Assembly (NCBI GenBank): GCA_964591565.1
Contig: CAZQEC010000001.1
Span: 1-52,150, forward strand
Source: CAZQEC01 sp964591565
Lineage (GTDB): Bacteria > Patescibacteriota > UBA1384 > CAJBMM01
Direction: 5' to 3'
Length of the DNA stretch: 52,150 nucleotides
Part shown: in pieces, positions 26,679 through 34,256 of the stretch
Numbering within the stretch: the stretch's first letter is position 1
Layout: every line of letters begins with the position of its first letter
Position numbers and translations under genes: made by a program
Notes under the pieces: model-generated
The model's input: only the letters and a program-made list of their open reading frames with translations
What the model was told of the DNA's origin: nothing
Database searches by the model: none

Positions 26679-28823
26679 TTAGGCTGGTACTAGAACGCGT
26701 TTTTGCTGACGAGTCTTCGGTGATAGATGAGACGATACATGATAGGTAAATCGTTGCGCAAATTCGGCTTTTTTGCCCAAATTCCATTGTTTGACCGGGC
26801 GCAAGTAGCCAACGACGCGTGAGTAAACGTTATTCTCCGCGCCACAGGTCGCGCAAATTGGTACTTTGCCGGCAACGTAACCATGTTCCGAGCAGATTGA
26901 AAACGTTGGGGTAATGGTAAAGTATGGCAAATGGTAGGTGTGGCATATTTTTTTGACTAGCGACTTAACGCTCGCGATATCAGTAATTTCCTCACCAACA
27001 AACAGGTGCACGACCGTACCGCCGGTGTATTTAGTCTGCAAATTATCTTGTAGATCGAGCAGTTCAAACAGATCGTCGGTATGATTGACCGGTATATGTG
27101 ATGAGTTGGTGTAAAATGGTGCCGCGCCACTATTTTGCGCATCAAAGTCGTTCGCTACTTTGATGTTCGAAAAACGTTTTTTGTCCATCTGGGCAAAGCG
27201 AAAGGCGGTGCCCTCTGCCGGCGTGGCTTCGAGGTTGTAAACATTGCCGCTGTCATTTTGATAGCCCTGAATACGATCGCGCATAAACTCTAGCACATCA
27301 TTGGCAAATTTTTGTCCATTAGTAGTGGTAATGTTATCACCGAGTAAATTAACAATCGCTTCGTTTAGACCAACCAAACCAATAGTAGAAAAGTGATTGG
27401 ACCAAAACTGACCACTCCTTGTTTTAATATCGCGTAAATAGTATTTGGTGTAGGGGTACAAACCAACGTCGGTCAATTTTTCGAGCACCTTACGTTTAAT
27501 CTCCAAACTTTCATGGGCTAGATCCATTAGTCGGCTTAATCGAGAGTAAAATTCATCAATCGATTGTGACAAATAGCCAATTCTGGGCACATTAATGGTG
27601 ACCACCCCAATTGAGCCAGTCAAGGGATTGGCGCCAAACAAGCCCCCGCCACGTTTACGCAATTCACGATTATCTAAACGCAAGCGACAACACATACTGC
27701 GCGCGTCCTCAGGGTTCATATCTGAATTGACAAAATTGGAAAAGTAGGGGATGCCATATTTGGCGGTCATGCGCCACAATCCCTCTAGATTCGGATTGTC
27801 CCAATCAAAATCTTTGCCCACATTATACGTTGGAATAGGGAAGGTGAAGACACGCCCTTTGGCGTCACCGACGCTAATCACCTCGGTAAAGGCGCGATTA
27901 AACAGGTCAATTTCCGCCTGAAAATGACCGTAAGTTTTGTCCATTGCCACACCGCCAATAATGACCGCTTCCTCTGCCAAAATTGAGGGCGGGGTTAAAT
28001 CGAGTGTCACGTTGGTAAATGGAGTTTGAAAACCGACTCGGGTTGGTACGTTCATGTTATAAACAAACTCTTGTAAGGCCTGCTTTACCTCTGTATACGT
28101 CAAGCCATCATAGTGAATAAATGGTGCCAGTAAGGTGTCAAAATTGGCGATCGCTTGTGCCCCAGCCGACTCCCCTTGCAGAGTGTAAAAAAAGTTAACT
28201 AGCTGTCCCAGCGCGGTCTTAAAGTGCTTGGCGGGGGCTGACTCAATCTTGTCATCTGCGCCGCGAAAACCAACTCTGAGCAAATCTTGTAAATCCCAAC
28301 CGACACAGTAGCTAGACAGTATCTGTAAGTCGTGAATGTGCATGTCCCCTTCCACGGTAGCGGTGCGAATTTCGGGTGGATAGATTTTATTCAACCAATA
28401 ACTTTTTGATATTTCGGCGGCAACGTAGTTATTTAAGCCTTGAAGAGAGTACGACATATTTGAGTTTTCATTGACTTGCCAATCCAAATTGTCCAGATAT
28501 TGATCCATCAAATCAACCCGTTGCTTCTCTGCCAACTCGCGCATTTCGGCGTGTTTTTGGCGATAAATAATGTAAGCTTTAGCGGTGGCACGAAAAGGTG
28601 AATCGAGCAACACTCGTTCCACAATATCCTGAATTTCTTCAACTTTGGGGATATGTGTTTTAATTTGTTTGGCGGCTAAAGTTAAGACCAGTTTGGTCAG
28701 TTTTTTCGCTTCTTTACCGTCAAATTCACCGGTCGCAACCCCGGCTTTTGTAATGGCTGCACTAATTTTTGCGCCATCAAAGGGCGCCATTTCCCCTGAC
28801 CGCTTGCGGATTTTGACAAACAT
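26679..28823 (-). CDS. nrdD: Anaerobic ribonucleoside-triphosphate reductase (class III)
   Basis: A 714-residue oxygen-sensitive enzyme making dNTPs under anaerobiosis. An ATP-cone regulatory domain (about 1-95) precedes the ten-stranded barrel. Near the C-terminus CSEHGY and CATC give the four-cysteine zinc site, and RVVGYLRP contains the glycyl-radical residue (G672). I chose the ATG at 28823, with GGAGG just upstream, over the TTG one codon earlier. The C-terminal tail after the radical loop is about 40 residues, longer than usual. Its presence implies growth without oxygen. Confidence 0.95.
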   Translation of the reverse strand: MFVKIRKRSGEMAPFDGAKISAAITKAGVATGEFDGKEAKKLTKLVLTLAAKQIKTHIPKVEEIQDIVERVLLDSPFRATAKAYIIYRQKHAEMRELAEKQRVDLMDQYLDNLDWQVNENSNMSYSLQGLNNYVAAEISKSYWLNKIYPPEIRTATVEGDMHIHDLQILSSYCVGWDLQDLLRVGFRGADDKIESAPAKHFKTALGQLVNFFYTLQGESAGAQAIANFDTLLAPFIHYDGLTYTEVKQALQEFVYNMNVPTRVGFQTPFTNVTLDLTPPSILAEEAVIIGGVAMDKTYGHFQAEIDLFNRAFTEVISVGDAKGRVFTFPIPTYNVGKDFDWDNPNLEGLWRMTAKYGIPYFSNFVNSDMNPEDARSMCCRLRLDNRELRKRGGGLFGANPLTGSIGVVTINVPRIGYLSQSIDEFYSRLSRLMDLAHESLEIKRKVLEKLTDVGLYPYTKYYLRDIKTRSGQFWSNHFSTIGLVGLNEAIVNLLGDNITTTNGQKFANDVLEFMRDRIQGYQNDSGNVYNLEATPAEGTAFRFAQMDKKRFSNIKVANDFDAQNSGAAPFYTNSSHIPVNHTDDLFELLDLQDNLQTKYTGGTVVHLFVGEEITDIASVKSLVKKICHTYHLPYFTITPTFSICSEHGYVAGKVPICATCGAENNVYSRVVGYLRPVKQWNLGKKAEFAQRFTYHVSSHLSPKTRQQKRVLVPA

Positions 28824-28898
28824 CAACTCCCTCCTTTATCCCCCGCTTGCTAAATGATTACGAAAAGATTAAATTGGTGGAACCAGACACTTTGATAT

Positions 28899-28950
28899 TA
28901 GTTTCGCAACAATGAAACTAGTGTAACAAATGCTGGCTCAAGGTTGTCAA
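28899..28950 (-). promoter_or_regulatory. nrdDG promoter with palindromic operator at the start site
   Basis: Minus strand: TTGACA (28945-28950), a 19-nt spacer and the extended -10 TGTTACACT (box 28920-28925). Directly downstream, covering the expected start site, is the palindrome TAGTTTC-N8-GAAACTA (28899-28920). A repressor bound there would block transcription. It does not look like an NrdR box. The neighbouring ArsR-like regulator is a candidate ligand, which is inference. Confidence 0.6.
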
Positions 28951-29031
28951 GTAGACCAGAGGATGGAGGATAGAAAATAGAAGATAGAAATAATACCGAT
29001 GTACTGATAACATCTAAATTGGAGGAAATAA

Positions 29032-29397
29032 GTGGGCCCATTGTTAACTAAATTATTACGTCGGTCAATATCAAAGCGTCGTATCAAACATCACCCAGAC
29101 TCGCCTTTTCCAAAGCTGGTCTATGAGCGCAACGCCACCATTTATAAACTAATGTCGCATCCTATTCGTTTGGAGATTTTGAACATTCTTAAGGCGCGAG
29201 GTGAAACGTCGGTTGAGCAACTATTGCAAATGTTGGGAGTGCGAAAAGCCAATTTATCGCAACATTTGTCGCTTTTGCGTCACACTAAAACGGTGATGAT
29301 GCGTAAAGATGGCTTAAACGTTTATTACCAAATTACTGACCCGCGACTGGTCGAGCCCTGTCGTATTTTGAAAGAAATTTGGGAAGCAGATAAGTAG
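29032..29397 (+). CDS. ArsR-like winged-helix transcriptional regulator
   Basis: A 121-residue DNA-binding protein. A basic N-terminal extension (about 1-35) precedes the HTH: LMSHPIRLEILNIL, then SVEQLLQMLGV with recognition helix KANLSQHLSLLR, and a wing ending in GLNVYYQI. I see no CxC metal-sensing motif in the usual helix, so the signal is unknown. GTG start with SD GGAGG. It is divergent from nrdDG, whose promoter has a fitting palindrome, so it may control that operon, possibly with redox or metal input. Confidence 0.85.
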   Translation: MGPLLTKLLRRSISKRRIKHHPDSPFPKLVYERNATIYKLMSHPIRLEILNILKARGETSVEQLLQMLGVRKANLSQHLSLLRHTKTVMMRKDGLNVYYQITDPRLVEPCRILKEIWEADK

Positions 29398-29442
29398 TGT
29401 GACCCTGCTCATCCGTGTTTGTTAAAATGTCCTCTTAAATTG

Positions 29443-29476
29443 CAAAAAAGTGGCGCGGGGCAACATACCCCACGCC
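29443..29476 (-). terminator. Rho-independent terminator of the sigma factor gene
   Basis: On the minus strand the 9-bp stem GGCGTGGGG/CCCCGCGCC (one G-U pair, 7-nt loop) is followed closely by six T. It starts directly at the stop codon. Confidence 0.85.
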
Positions 29477-30310
29477 TCATTCCCGCAGTAATTCGGCCAA
29501 CTGCGGATTTGTCTCAAGCTCGCGTTTTATCTTTGCAAATGCCCGTCGCATTCTTTTCATAATAGTGGTACCAGTAACCTTGAAAAGAATGCCTAGTTCG
29601 TCAGCGGTTGTGGGAGTGTATCCCTTCAGACCGTAGTATCGTTGCAGCAGTTGTTGGTCATCCGCTTCTAGCAGGTCGATAAGCACGTAGACATTATCGC
29701 TCTCAAGAGCTTTCCAAAGTGCCTTTTCCGGATCATTGTACCTATTTTGAGTCGCCGGTAGTCTATCGAGAATAAAGGGTAACGTATCGCCATGTTTCAC
29801 ATCAAGCGACAGAGGCTTTTCGGCTACGTACATCAGACTCTCCACAACTTCTCGGCTAAAACCTGTGTCTTGCACAATCGCATCAACGTCAAATGGGCGC
29901 CGGGGATCACAACGTTGATGCTTGATGGCTCTGCGTATCTTGCGAAGTGTTTCTGCCAGATACGGAGGGACGCGTATAATTGCGTCATGTTTCTCGATCT
30001 CAAGTGTGATAGCCTGACGTATCCAACCTGTGGCGAAGGTTGAGAAGCGATAGCCCTTTCGCCAATCAAACCTTTCAGCCGCCTTAACTAGTCCCATACA
30101 ACCGCATTGGATTAGATCATCTGTAGTCATAGATGATGTATACGGCTTATGCTTGTTTACAAAACTAACCACCAGTCCAATATTACGAGTCACTAGCTCA
30201 TCAAGTGCGGTTTTGTTCCCGCGCTCAATGCGCTTGGCCAGCTCAATCTCTTCGTCTTTGGTAAGGAGCGTTGGGTGACGATGTGTCACCCGTGGGTATG
30301 TGGGTGACAT
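29477..30310 (-). CDS. Sigma-70 family RNA polymerase sigma factor
   Basis: A 277-residue sigma factor with regions 2, 3 and 4. Region 2 contains LVVSFVNKHKPYTSS, DDLIQCGCMGLVKAAERFD and the -10-melting/recognition stretch FSTFATGWIRQAI; region 3 opens IRVPPYLAETL; region 4 has LQRYYGLKG then a helix-turn-helix (TADELGILFKVTGTTIMKRM). It lacks the long region 1 of primary sigma factors, so it is probably an alternative or group 2/3 factor. SD GAAAGG precedes the ATG. What it controls is not evident. Confidence 0.88.
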   Translation of the reverse strand: MSPTYPRVTHRHPTLLTKDEEIELAKRIERGNKTALDELVTRNIGLVVSFVNKHKPYTSSMTTDDLIQCGCMGLVKAAERFDWRKGYRFSTFATGWIRQAITLEIEKHDAIIRVPPYLAETLRKIRRAIKHQRCDPRRPFDVDAIVQDTGFSREVVESLMYVAEKPLSLDVKHGDTLPFILDRLPATQNRYNDPEKALWKALESDNVYVLIDLLEADDQQLLQRYYGLKGYTPTTADELGILFKVTGTTIMKRMRRAFAKIKRELETNPQLAELLRE

Positions 30311-30355
30311 TCGTTTTGCCTTTCGTCGCTTAAATTAAGTAATATGTTAACTTAT

Positions 30356-30386
30356 TTGACATGCCATTACAAATGTAATGTAATGG
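30356..30386 (+). promoter_or_regulatory. Promoter with overlapping inverted repeat, two-cysteine-repeat operon
   Basis: TTGACA (30356-30361), a 17-nt spacer and TGTAAT (30379-30384). CCATTAC (30363-30369) and GTAATGG (30380-30386) are exact reverse complements and flank the spacer and -10, a likely operator. Confidence 0.6.
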
Positions 30387-30413
30387 AATAGAACAATTAA
30401 TAACGGAGGGGCA

Positions 30414-30677
30414 ATGTCTAAATTGGGTGGAATAATTACAGTGTTTCTATCATTAGTAGCTGGTTTTGGTGGGGCGTGGGTGTATGAAATAACATTGGGT
30501 AAAAATACGACTACTACAGCGACTACTGCTACGACTGCAACCACGGCTAAAACACAAACTTTGGCAGAGTGCTTGACTGAAGTGTGGGGTAGCGACAAAT
30601 ACGCTGCCATTGGTGCCAACTCCAGTTTAGCCACCACTGAAGATAATTTGGCTTCACTCAAATGTTACAAACAATGA
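30414..30677 (+). CDS. Small anchored protein with one two-cysteine module
   Basis: An 87-residue protein: a membrane anchor or signal segment (about 5-25), a Thr/Ala linker made of imperfect TTTAT repeats (about 31-48), and one module LAECLTEVWG...LKCYKQ whose two cysteines are about 34 residues apart. The module matches those repeated in the next gene. Strong SD GGAGG before the ATG. Its stop overlaps the next start by four bases. Probably an exported partner or anchor of the larger repeat protein; no known family. Confidence 0.7.
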   Translation: MSKLGGIITVFLSLVAGFGGAWVYEITLGKNTTTTATTATTATTAKTQTLAECLTEVWGSDKYAAIGANSSLATTEDNLASLKCYKQ

Positions 30678-32119
30678 TTATACGTCAACTATTTATCTTA
30701 ATTTCGGTTTTCAGCGTCAGTTTAATTGGCGTATCCCCCACTTTAGCCGCCGAGCTTCCTGCCATATCGCCCGAATTAACTAAGTGCCTTACTAGCCAAA
30801 TGGGCGAAAATGTGATGGCTGAAATCTCAGCCGGAGCGCGCCAACCCACTGAAGCGGAGACACAACTAGCTGAAACTTGTTTTAAGCAGTTTGGATCACC
30901 GATTAGCAAAGATCAACCGAATGTTCGAGGCAAAACACCGCAGTTTTCGGCTACCACTGCCTCCTGTCTCAAAAAAACTTTGGGCGGAGATTATGCTAGT
31001 CAAATGTCGGCTATTTCTTCCGAAGCCGAGGGTGCGGCGTTACGCCAAAAAGCAGGGACGTGTTTTGAAAAAGGACCGCGTGATTCCGCTGACGGAAAAA
31101 TGCCTGACGCGGTGAAAAATTGCATCGTCAAAGCGGTTGGGCAAGCTCAGTTTGATATTATGTTGAATGGCGACAGGCCACAGGCCGGTTCAGATTTATT
31201 TAAAAAGTTAGAAGGCGCTGGATGTTTTAAGCAATTAAAGCACGAAGGAGCGCCGTTGCAAGATTTGCCTGACGATAAAAGGAAGTGCATCGAAGGCATT
31301 ATGGGATCAGCCACAGCTGAGCCGACTGAAGCCCAGAGAGCTGCGGTTGGTCAAAAATGTTTTGCTGGGGAAAGTGAGGGAAATCGGTCTTCCAATCATC
31401 CCCAACTGCCAGATGCGGTCAAAAAGTGTCTTGAAGGTGCAGTCGGTACTGCGTTTCAGAGTAAATCACCAGACAGTTTAACTGAAGACGAACGAGCACT
31501 GGCTGGAGCTTGTTTTAAACAACACGATTTTAAACCGGAAGGTGGTCCAAATGGCGGACCAAACAATGGGCCGCCGAAAATGGATAATGACACCAAGGAT
31601 TGTATTAAATCGGTTACTGGACATTCCGCCGAAGAGCGGTTTGAAATTGGCGACGATGTTAAAGACAAAGTTAATCAACAATGTTTTGGCGGACGCGGCG
31701 GACCTGAGGGTGGATCGGCCATTAAAAAAACCAACACCGAGTTAAATGATTGCACCGGCAAAATTGTGGCTTCTGCTGGTGGCACGGTGAACGCTGACGT
31801 TAAAGCGCGCATTTTGCAGGAGTGCCATTCAGGTGGCGAAGATCCGAATAAATCACTCAATAGGGCGCCACAAACATCAACCGACAACTCTGATTGTACG
31901 GCGCGGGTGGTGGCAGGCATTACCGACCAACTACCGCCAGAAGAGGTGCAGAAACGAGTCAATGAGGCGTGTTACGCCGATCGTAATTATGATAAGCCAA
32001 AGGTTGATGATGGTGTAAATCACGAATCAGATCAAAATCGTCCCGCGCCGCCGATTGGTGGCGATAATCCGCAATATTGTGAACAAAATCCCGGCGCGTG
32101 CACTGGGCCGAAACCGTAA
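30674..32119 (+). CDS. Secreted protein with eight two-cysteine repeats
   Basis: A 481-residue exported protein: signal peptide (about 1-25, ending TLAAEL), then eight modules of about 40-60 residues of the form 'hydrophobic-xx-Cys-(L/I) ... Ala/Gly ... Cys-(F/Y/H)', separated by Gly/Pro/Asp-rich linkers, and a short tail with two more cysteines (YCEQNPGAC). The even cysteine count suggests one disulfide per module. I chose the ATG at 30674 (ATGA overlap with the preceding gene) over 30662. I recognise no Pfam family. The DsbB/DsbA-like pair at 35.8 kb could oxidise it. Confidence 0.75.
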   Translation: MIIRQLFILISVFSVSLIGVSPTLAAELPAISPELTKCLTSQMGENVMAEISAGARQPTEAETQLAETCFKQFGSPISKDQPNVRGKTPQFSATTASCLKKTLGGDYASQMSAISSEAEGAALRQKAGTCFEKGPRDSADGKMPDAVKNCIVKAVGQAQFDIMLNGDRPQAGSDLFKKLEGAGCFKQLKHEGAPLQDLPDDKRKCIEGIMGSATAEPTEAQRAAVGQKCFAGESEGNRSSNHPQLPDAVKKCLEGAVGTAFQSKSPDSLTEDERALAGACFKQHDFKPEGGPNGGPNNGPPKMDNDTKDCIKSVTGHSAEERFEIGDDVKDKVNQQCFGGRGGPEGGSAIKKTNTELNDCTGKIVASAGGTVNADVKARILQECHSGGEDPNKSLNRAPQTSTDNSDCTARVVAGITDQLPPEEVQKRVNEACYADRNYDKPKVDDGVNHESDQNRPAPPIGGDNPQYCEQNPGACTGPKP

Positions 32120-32167
32120 AAGAAATGCATAAGTTATAATAGACCTCTTTCAAAACCTACTTAAGCA

Positions 32168-32304
32168 GTCATTTCGACCCCGTGAGTTTGTCGCTGAATT
32201 TCATTGAAATTCGTCGCTATTTACGAACGGTCGCCTGCCTGCCGTCAGGCAGGGAGAAATCTCAAATAATTTTATGTAGATCTCTCCGCTACGGTCGAGA
32301 TGAC
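32168..32304. repeat. 137-bp nested palindromic intergenic element
   Basis: The ends GTCATTTCGACC (32168-32179) and GGTCGAGATGAC (32293-32304) are reverse complements with one mismatch. Inside, GAGAAATCT pairs with AGATCTCTC, and CCTGCCTG-CCGT-CAGGCAGG is a perfect hairpin. This is a small non-coding MITE-like or structural repeat. Confidence 0.65.
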
Positions 32305-32308
32305 AATA

Positions 32309-32330
32309 TAAAAAATGTGCCGCAGGCACA
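32309..32330 (-). terminator. Terminator of the exonuclease gene
   Basis: On the minus strand TGTGCC-TGC-GGCACA is followed by a T-run (TTTTTT). The same 15-nt hairpin terminates the alcohol dehydrogenase gene at 35303. Confidence 0.7.
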
Positions 32331-32336
32331 CCATCA

Positions 32337-32364
32337 TTAAAAATTAAAAATTAAAAATTAAAAA
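32337..32364. repeat. Microsatellite, four copies of TTAAAAA
   Basis: Four perfect head-to-tail 7-nt units just downstream of the exonuclease stop. Slippage-prone, with no evident function. Confidence 0.9.
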
Positions 32365-32372
32365 TTTCTTAT

Positions 32373-33086
32373 CTACATCCTCATATACTCACTCCAACGC
32401 CAGTACAGCTCGCGGGTGGCCACTAAATCACCCACATTGTAGCGGGCAATATCCAAATATTTTTTCTTATTAAACAAATTTGCCACATCGTGCCCATCGA
32501 CACCACCGGCTTTAGGACTGGTAATGCCGAAAAGGCGACACCACATGTGTAAACTGCCTTTTTTGACTAAAGCGCCATAAAAACTTAACTGATCTTGCAG
32601 GTCAATGTGTTTGGCGCTGTCTCGTTGGCTCGAAATATAGCGGTTTGATAGTAGATCTTTGGTCGGTCGTACTTTATGTAAAGCCGAACGTACCATTAAA
32701 TACGGCGCGTCGAACTGACGTCCATTGAAACTAATAAACTCGGTGTAATTTTCGGCTTTGCGCCAAAATGCCTCCAGCATTTCGGCCTCAGTCATGGGCA
32801 TAAAAGTAATATCGCCAACCGTTGTCGTTTTGGCGGTGCGTTTTTTTGGTGCTTGATAAAGCACCGCCCCCTTGCCCGTTTCGGCGTCCATTATACCAAT
32901 GGCGACAATAAAACCGGTTAATGGGGAAAGACCAAGCTGATCCTTGATTCGTTTTAACTCAATTTGATATTTTTCATCAGTGTCGGATGTTTCTCTAATC
33001 CAGCGCGTTAACATATTTTGACTGGTTTGGTCATAATCTTCGAACCGCTCCCCCACTGTTTCAATGTCGAACACTAGTTTTTTCAT
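32373..33086 (-). CDS. DnaQ-like 3'-5' exonuclease (PolB-exonuclease-like)
   Basis: A 237-residue stand-alone exonuclease. Motif I is FDIETVG (Asp and Glu metal ligands), motif II FNGRQFDAPYL, motif III YNVGDLVATREL with the last Asp. Together they define the predicted DNA-polymerase-B-type exonuclease family found without a polymerase domain. Likely roles are DNA repair or proofreading in trans. The ATG is six bases downstream of a TAGATT box, suggesting leaderless translation. Confidence 0.85.
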   Translation of the reverse strand: MKKLVFDIETVGERFEDYDQTSQNMLTRWIRETSDTDEKYQIELKRIKDQLGLSPLTGFIVAIGIMDAETGKGAVLYQAPKKRTAKTTTVGDITFMPMTEAEMLEAFWRKAENYTEFISFNGRQFDAPYLMVRSALHKVRPTKDLLSNRYISSQRDSAKHIDLQDQLSFYGALVKKGSLHMWCRLFGITSPKAGGVDGHDVANLFNKKKYLDIARYNVGDLVATRELYWRWSEYMRM

Positions 33087-33092
33087 AACTTA

Positions 33093-33098
33093 AATCTA
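33093..33098 (-). promoter_or_regulatory. -10 box before the exonuclease gene
   Basis: Minus strand TAGATT, six bases before the ATG at 33086, the same spacing as at htpX and sppA. The -35 region (TTTGCG) is weak. Confidence 0.4.
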
Positions 33099-33120
33099 CG
33101 CCAAAATTAATTAACGCGCA

Positions 33121-33144
33121 AACGCCCCAATGCACTGGGGCGTT
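33121..33144. terminator. Perfect 9-bp hairpin, terminator-like
   Basis: AACGCCCCA-ATGCAC-TGGGGCGTT. It lies 85 nt beyond the AstE-like gene on the minus strand. No strong T-run follows on either strand, so termination is likely but not certain. Confidence 0.5.
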
Positions 33145-33152
33145 AGTGCATA

Positions 33153-33175
33153 TTGTACAGTTGACAACTGTACAA
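33153..33175. promoter_or_regulatory. Perfect 11-bp-arm palindrome
   Basis: TTGTACAGTTG-A-CAACTGTACAA, a 23-nt palindrome of operator type. Its centre AGTTGACAACT is related to the AGTTGTCAACT palindromes at 11243 and 15445. Confidence 0.6.
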
Positions 33176-33229
33176 GCCGAACCGAATTCTCGAAATCGAA
33201 TGTATTTATATGTGTTTTGGTGTCTAAAA

Positions 33230-34165
33230 TTAATTCCGCAACAACTGCCATTTTTCCTCATCCGATATTAACTCGCCTACACCAAAAAGTGTTTCACCAG
33301 CTACAACAACACAAATTTTTTCTAATTCCATTTCGCATATAATCCCATCATAAGGGCTGGTAATAGTAGTCTGTTGCGTGGATGGTAAATTTGTCAATAT
33401 ACCTAGCTCATCATCTTTAGATATTTTTTTCCCTAGCTCTAAAGTAGTATTACGCTCAAAAACACCAGACGTTAGCGCCTTTATTAACTTAATTCTGACG
33501 AAATGTCTGGTACTGATTTTGGAGCCAGCCATGGTATTATACCGAGAACACTCGAGTAAGTGGTCAATAATTCCGTTGGCAACTCGCTCCACTTGATCCG
33601 TGGTAATCCTTTTGTCAGTTGGCATTTCAATTAATAAATACGACACACTTTCATTTCGCAATATGTTAGATATGGCACCATCAATCTTATATTCTTGAGT
33701 AATGTGTGAAATACGCAACACGTCAGGATTAAGTACCTCTGCCATTTTAATACTACCATCACCTGCTCTTATTCCGGCTTGAATTAATCCTGCAGTAGTA
33801 TAGCCATGTAGATCAAATACATAATCATGCTCTTTTGCCATCTTTGCTACCACATCGGCGATTTGAAAAATTGGCCTACCATCGTTCTTGCCAGTAAATG
33901 AGCGGTTGAGATCTTGGCCAGAGATCGGTTCATTCCGTTGTTTCATGGCGTAGGCAAGTGGATTAGCGATTGGTAGTATATTGAGAGTCCCACTAAATCT
34001 TGGAAAATTTTTTAGCAGGTTTGCAATCACCAACTGTCCCGAGCGCTCATCTCCATGAATTCCAGACAAGACCAATGTTTTAGGGTTGCCTTTACCGATA
34101 GATATGTATTCTAACGAGATATCAAGGCCAGATGATTCCAAGATGCTTGTTTTGCTAGTATTCAT
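33230..34165 (-). CDS. Succinylglutamate desuccinylase/aspartoacylase-family zinc hydrolase
   Basis: A 311-residue M14-like zinc hydrolase. The zinc ligands His37 and Glu40 lie in SGIHGDERSG; QDLNRSF supplies substrate-binding residues; DLHGY gives the third ligand; a Glu in LIEMP is the likely general base. The C-terminal beta domain (SPYDGIICEMEL) matches the aspartoacylase (AstE/AspA) family. Relatives remove acyl groups from N-acyl amino acids; no arginine-catabolism genes are nearby, so the substrate is open. Confidence 0.85.
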   Translation of the reverse strand: MNTSKTSILESSGLDISLEYISIGKGNPKTLVLSGIHGDERSGQLVIANLLKNFPRFSGTLNILPIANPLAYAMKQRNEPISGQDLNRSFTGKNDGRPIFQIADVVAKMAKEHDYVFDLHGYTTAGLIQAGIRAGDGSIKMAEVLNPDVLRISHITQEYKIDGAISNILRNESVSYLLIEMPTDKRITTDQVERVANGIIDHLLECSRYNTMAGSKISTRHFVRIKLIKALTSGVFERNTTLELGKKISKDDELGILTNLPSTQQTTITSPYDGIICEMELEKICVVVAGETLFGVGELISDEEKWQLLRN

Positions 34166-34209
34166 GGTTATCCCAGTTATTAGTAGTAGAATACTTGATT
34201 AAGCTAGCT

Positions 34210-34238
34210 GTGACAAGCAAAGCCCGATGTTATATGAT
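34210..34238 (+). promoter_or_regulatory. Promoter of the alcohol dehydrogenase gene
   Basis: GTGACA (34210-34215), a 17-nt spacer and TATGAT (34233-34238), followed by AGGGGAG and the ATG at 34257. It shows that the ATG at 34227, upstream of the -10, is not the start. Confidence 0.65.
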
Positions 34239-34256
34239 AAGTCAGGGGAGAAAAAC

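Noticed and set aside
34227..34256. Longer alcohol dehydrogenase start
   Set aside because: The ATG at 34227 is upstream of the -10 box TATGAT at 34233; AGGGGAG precedes the ATG at 34257.
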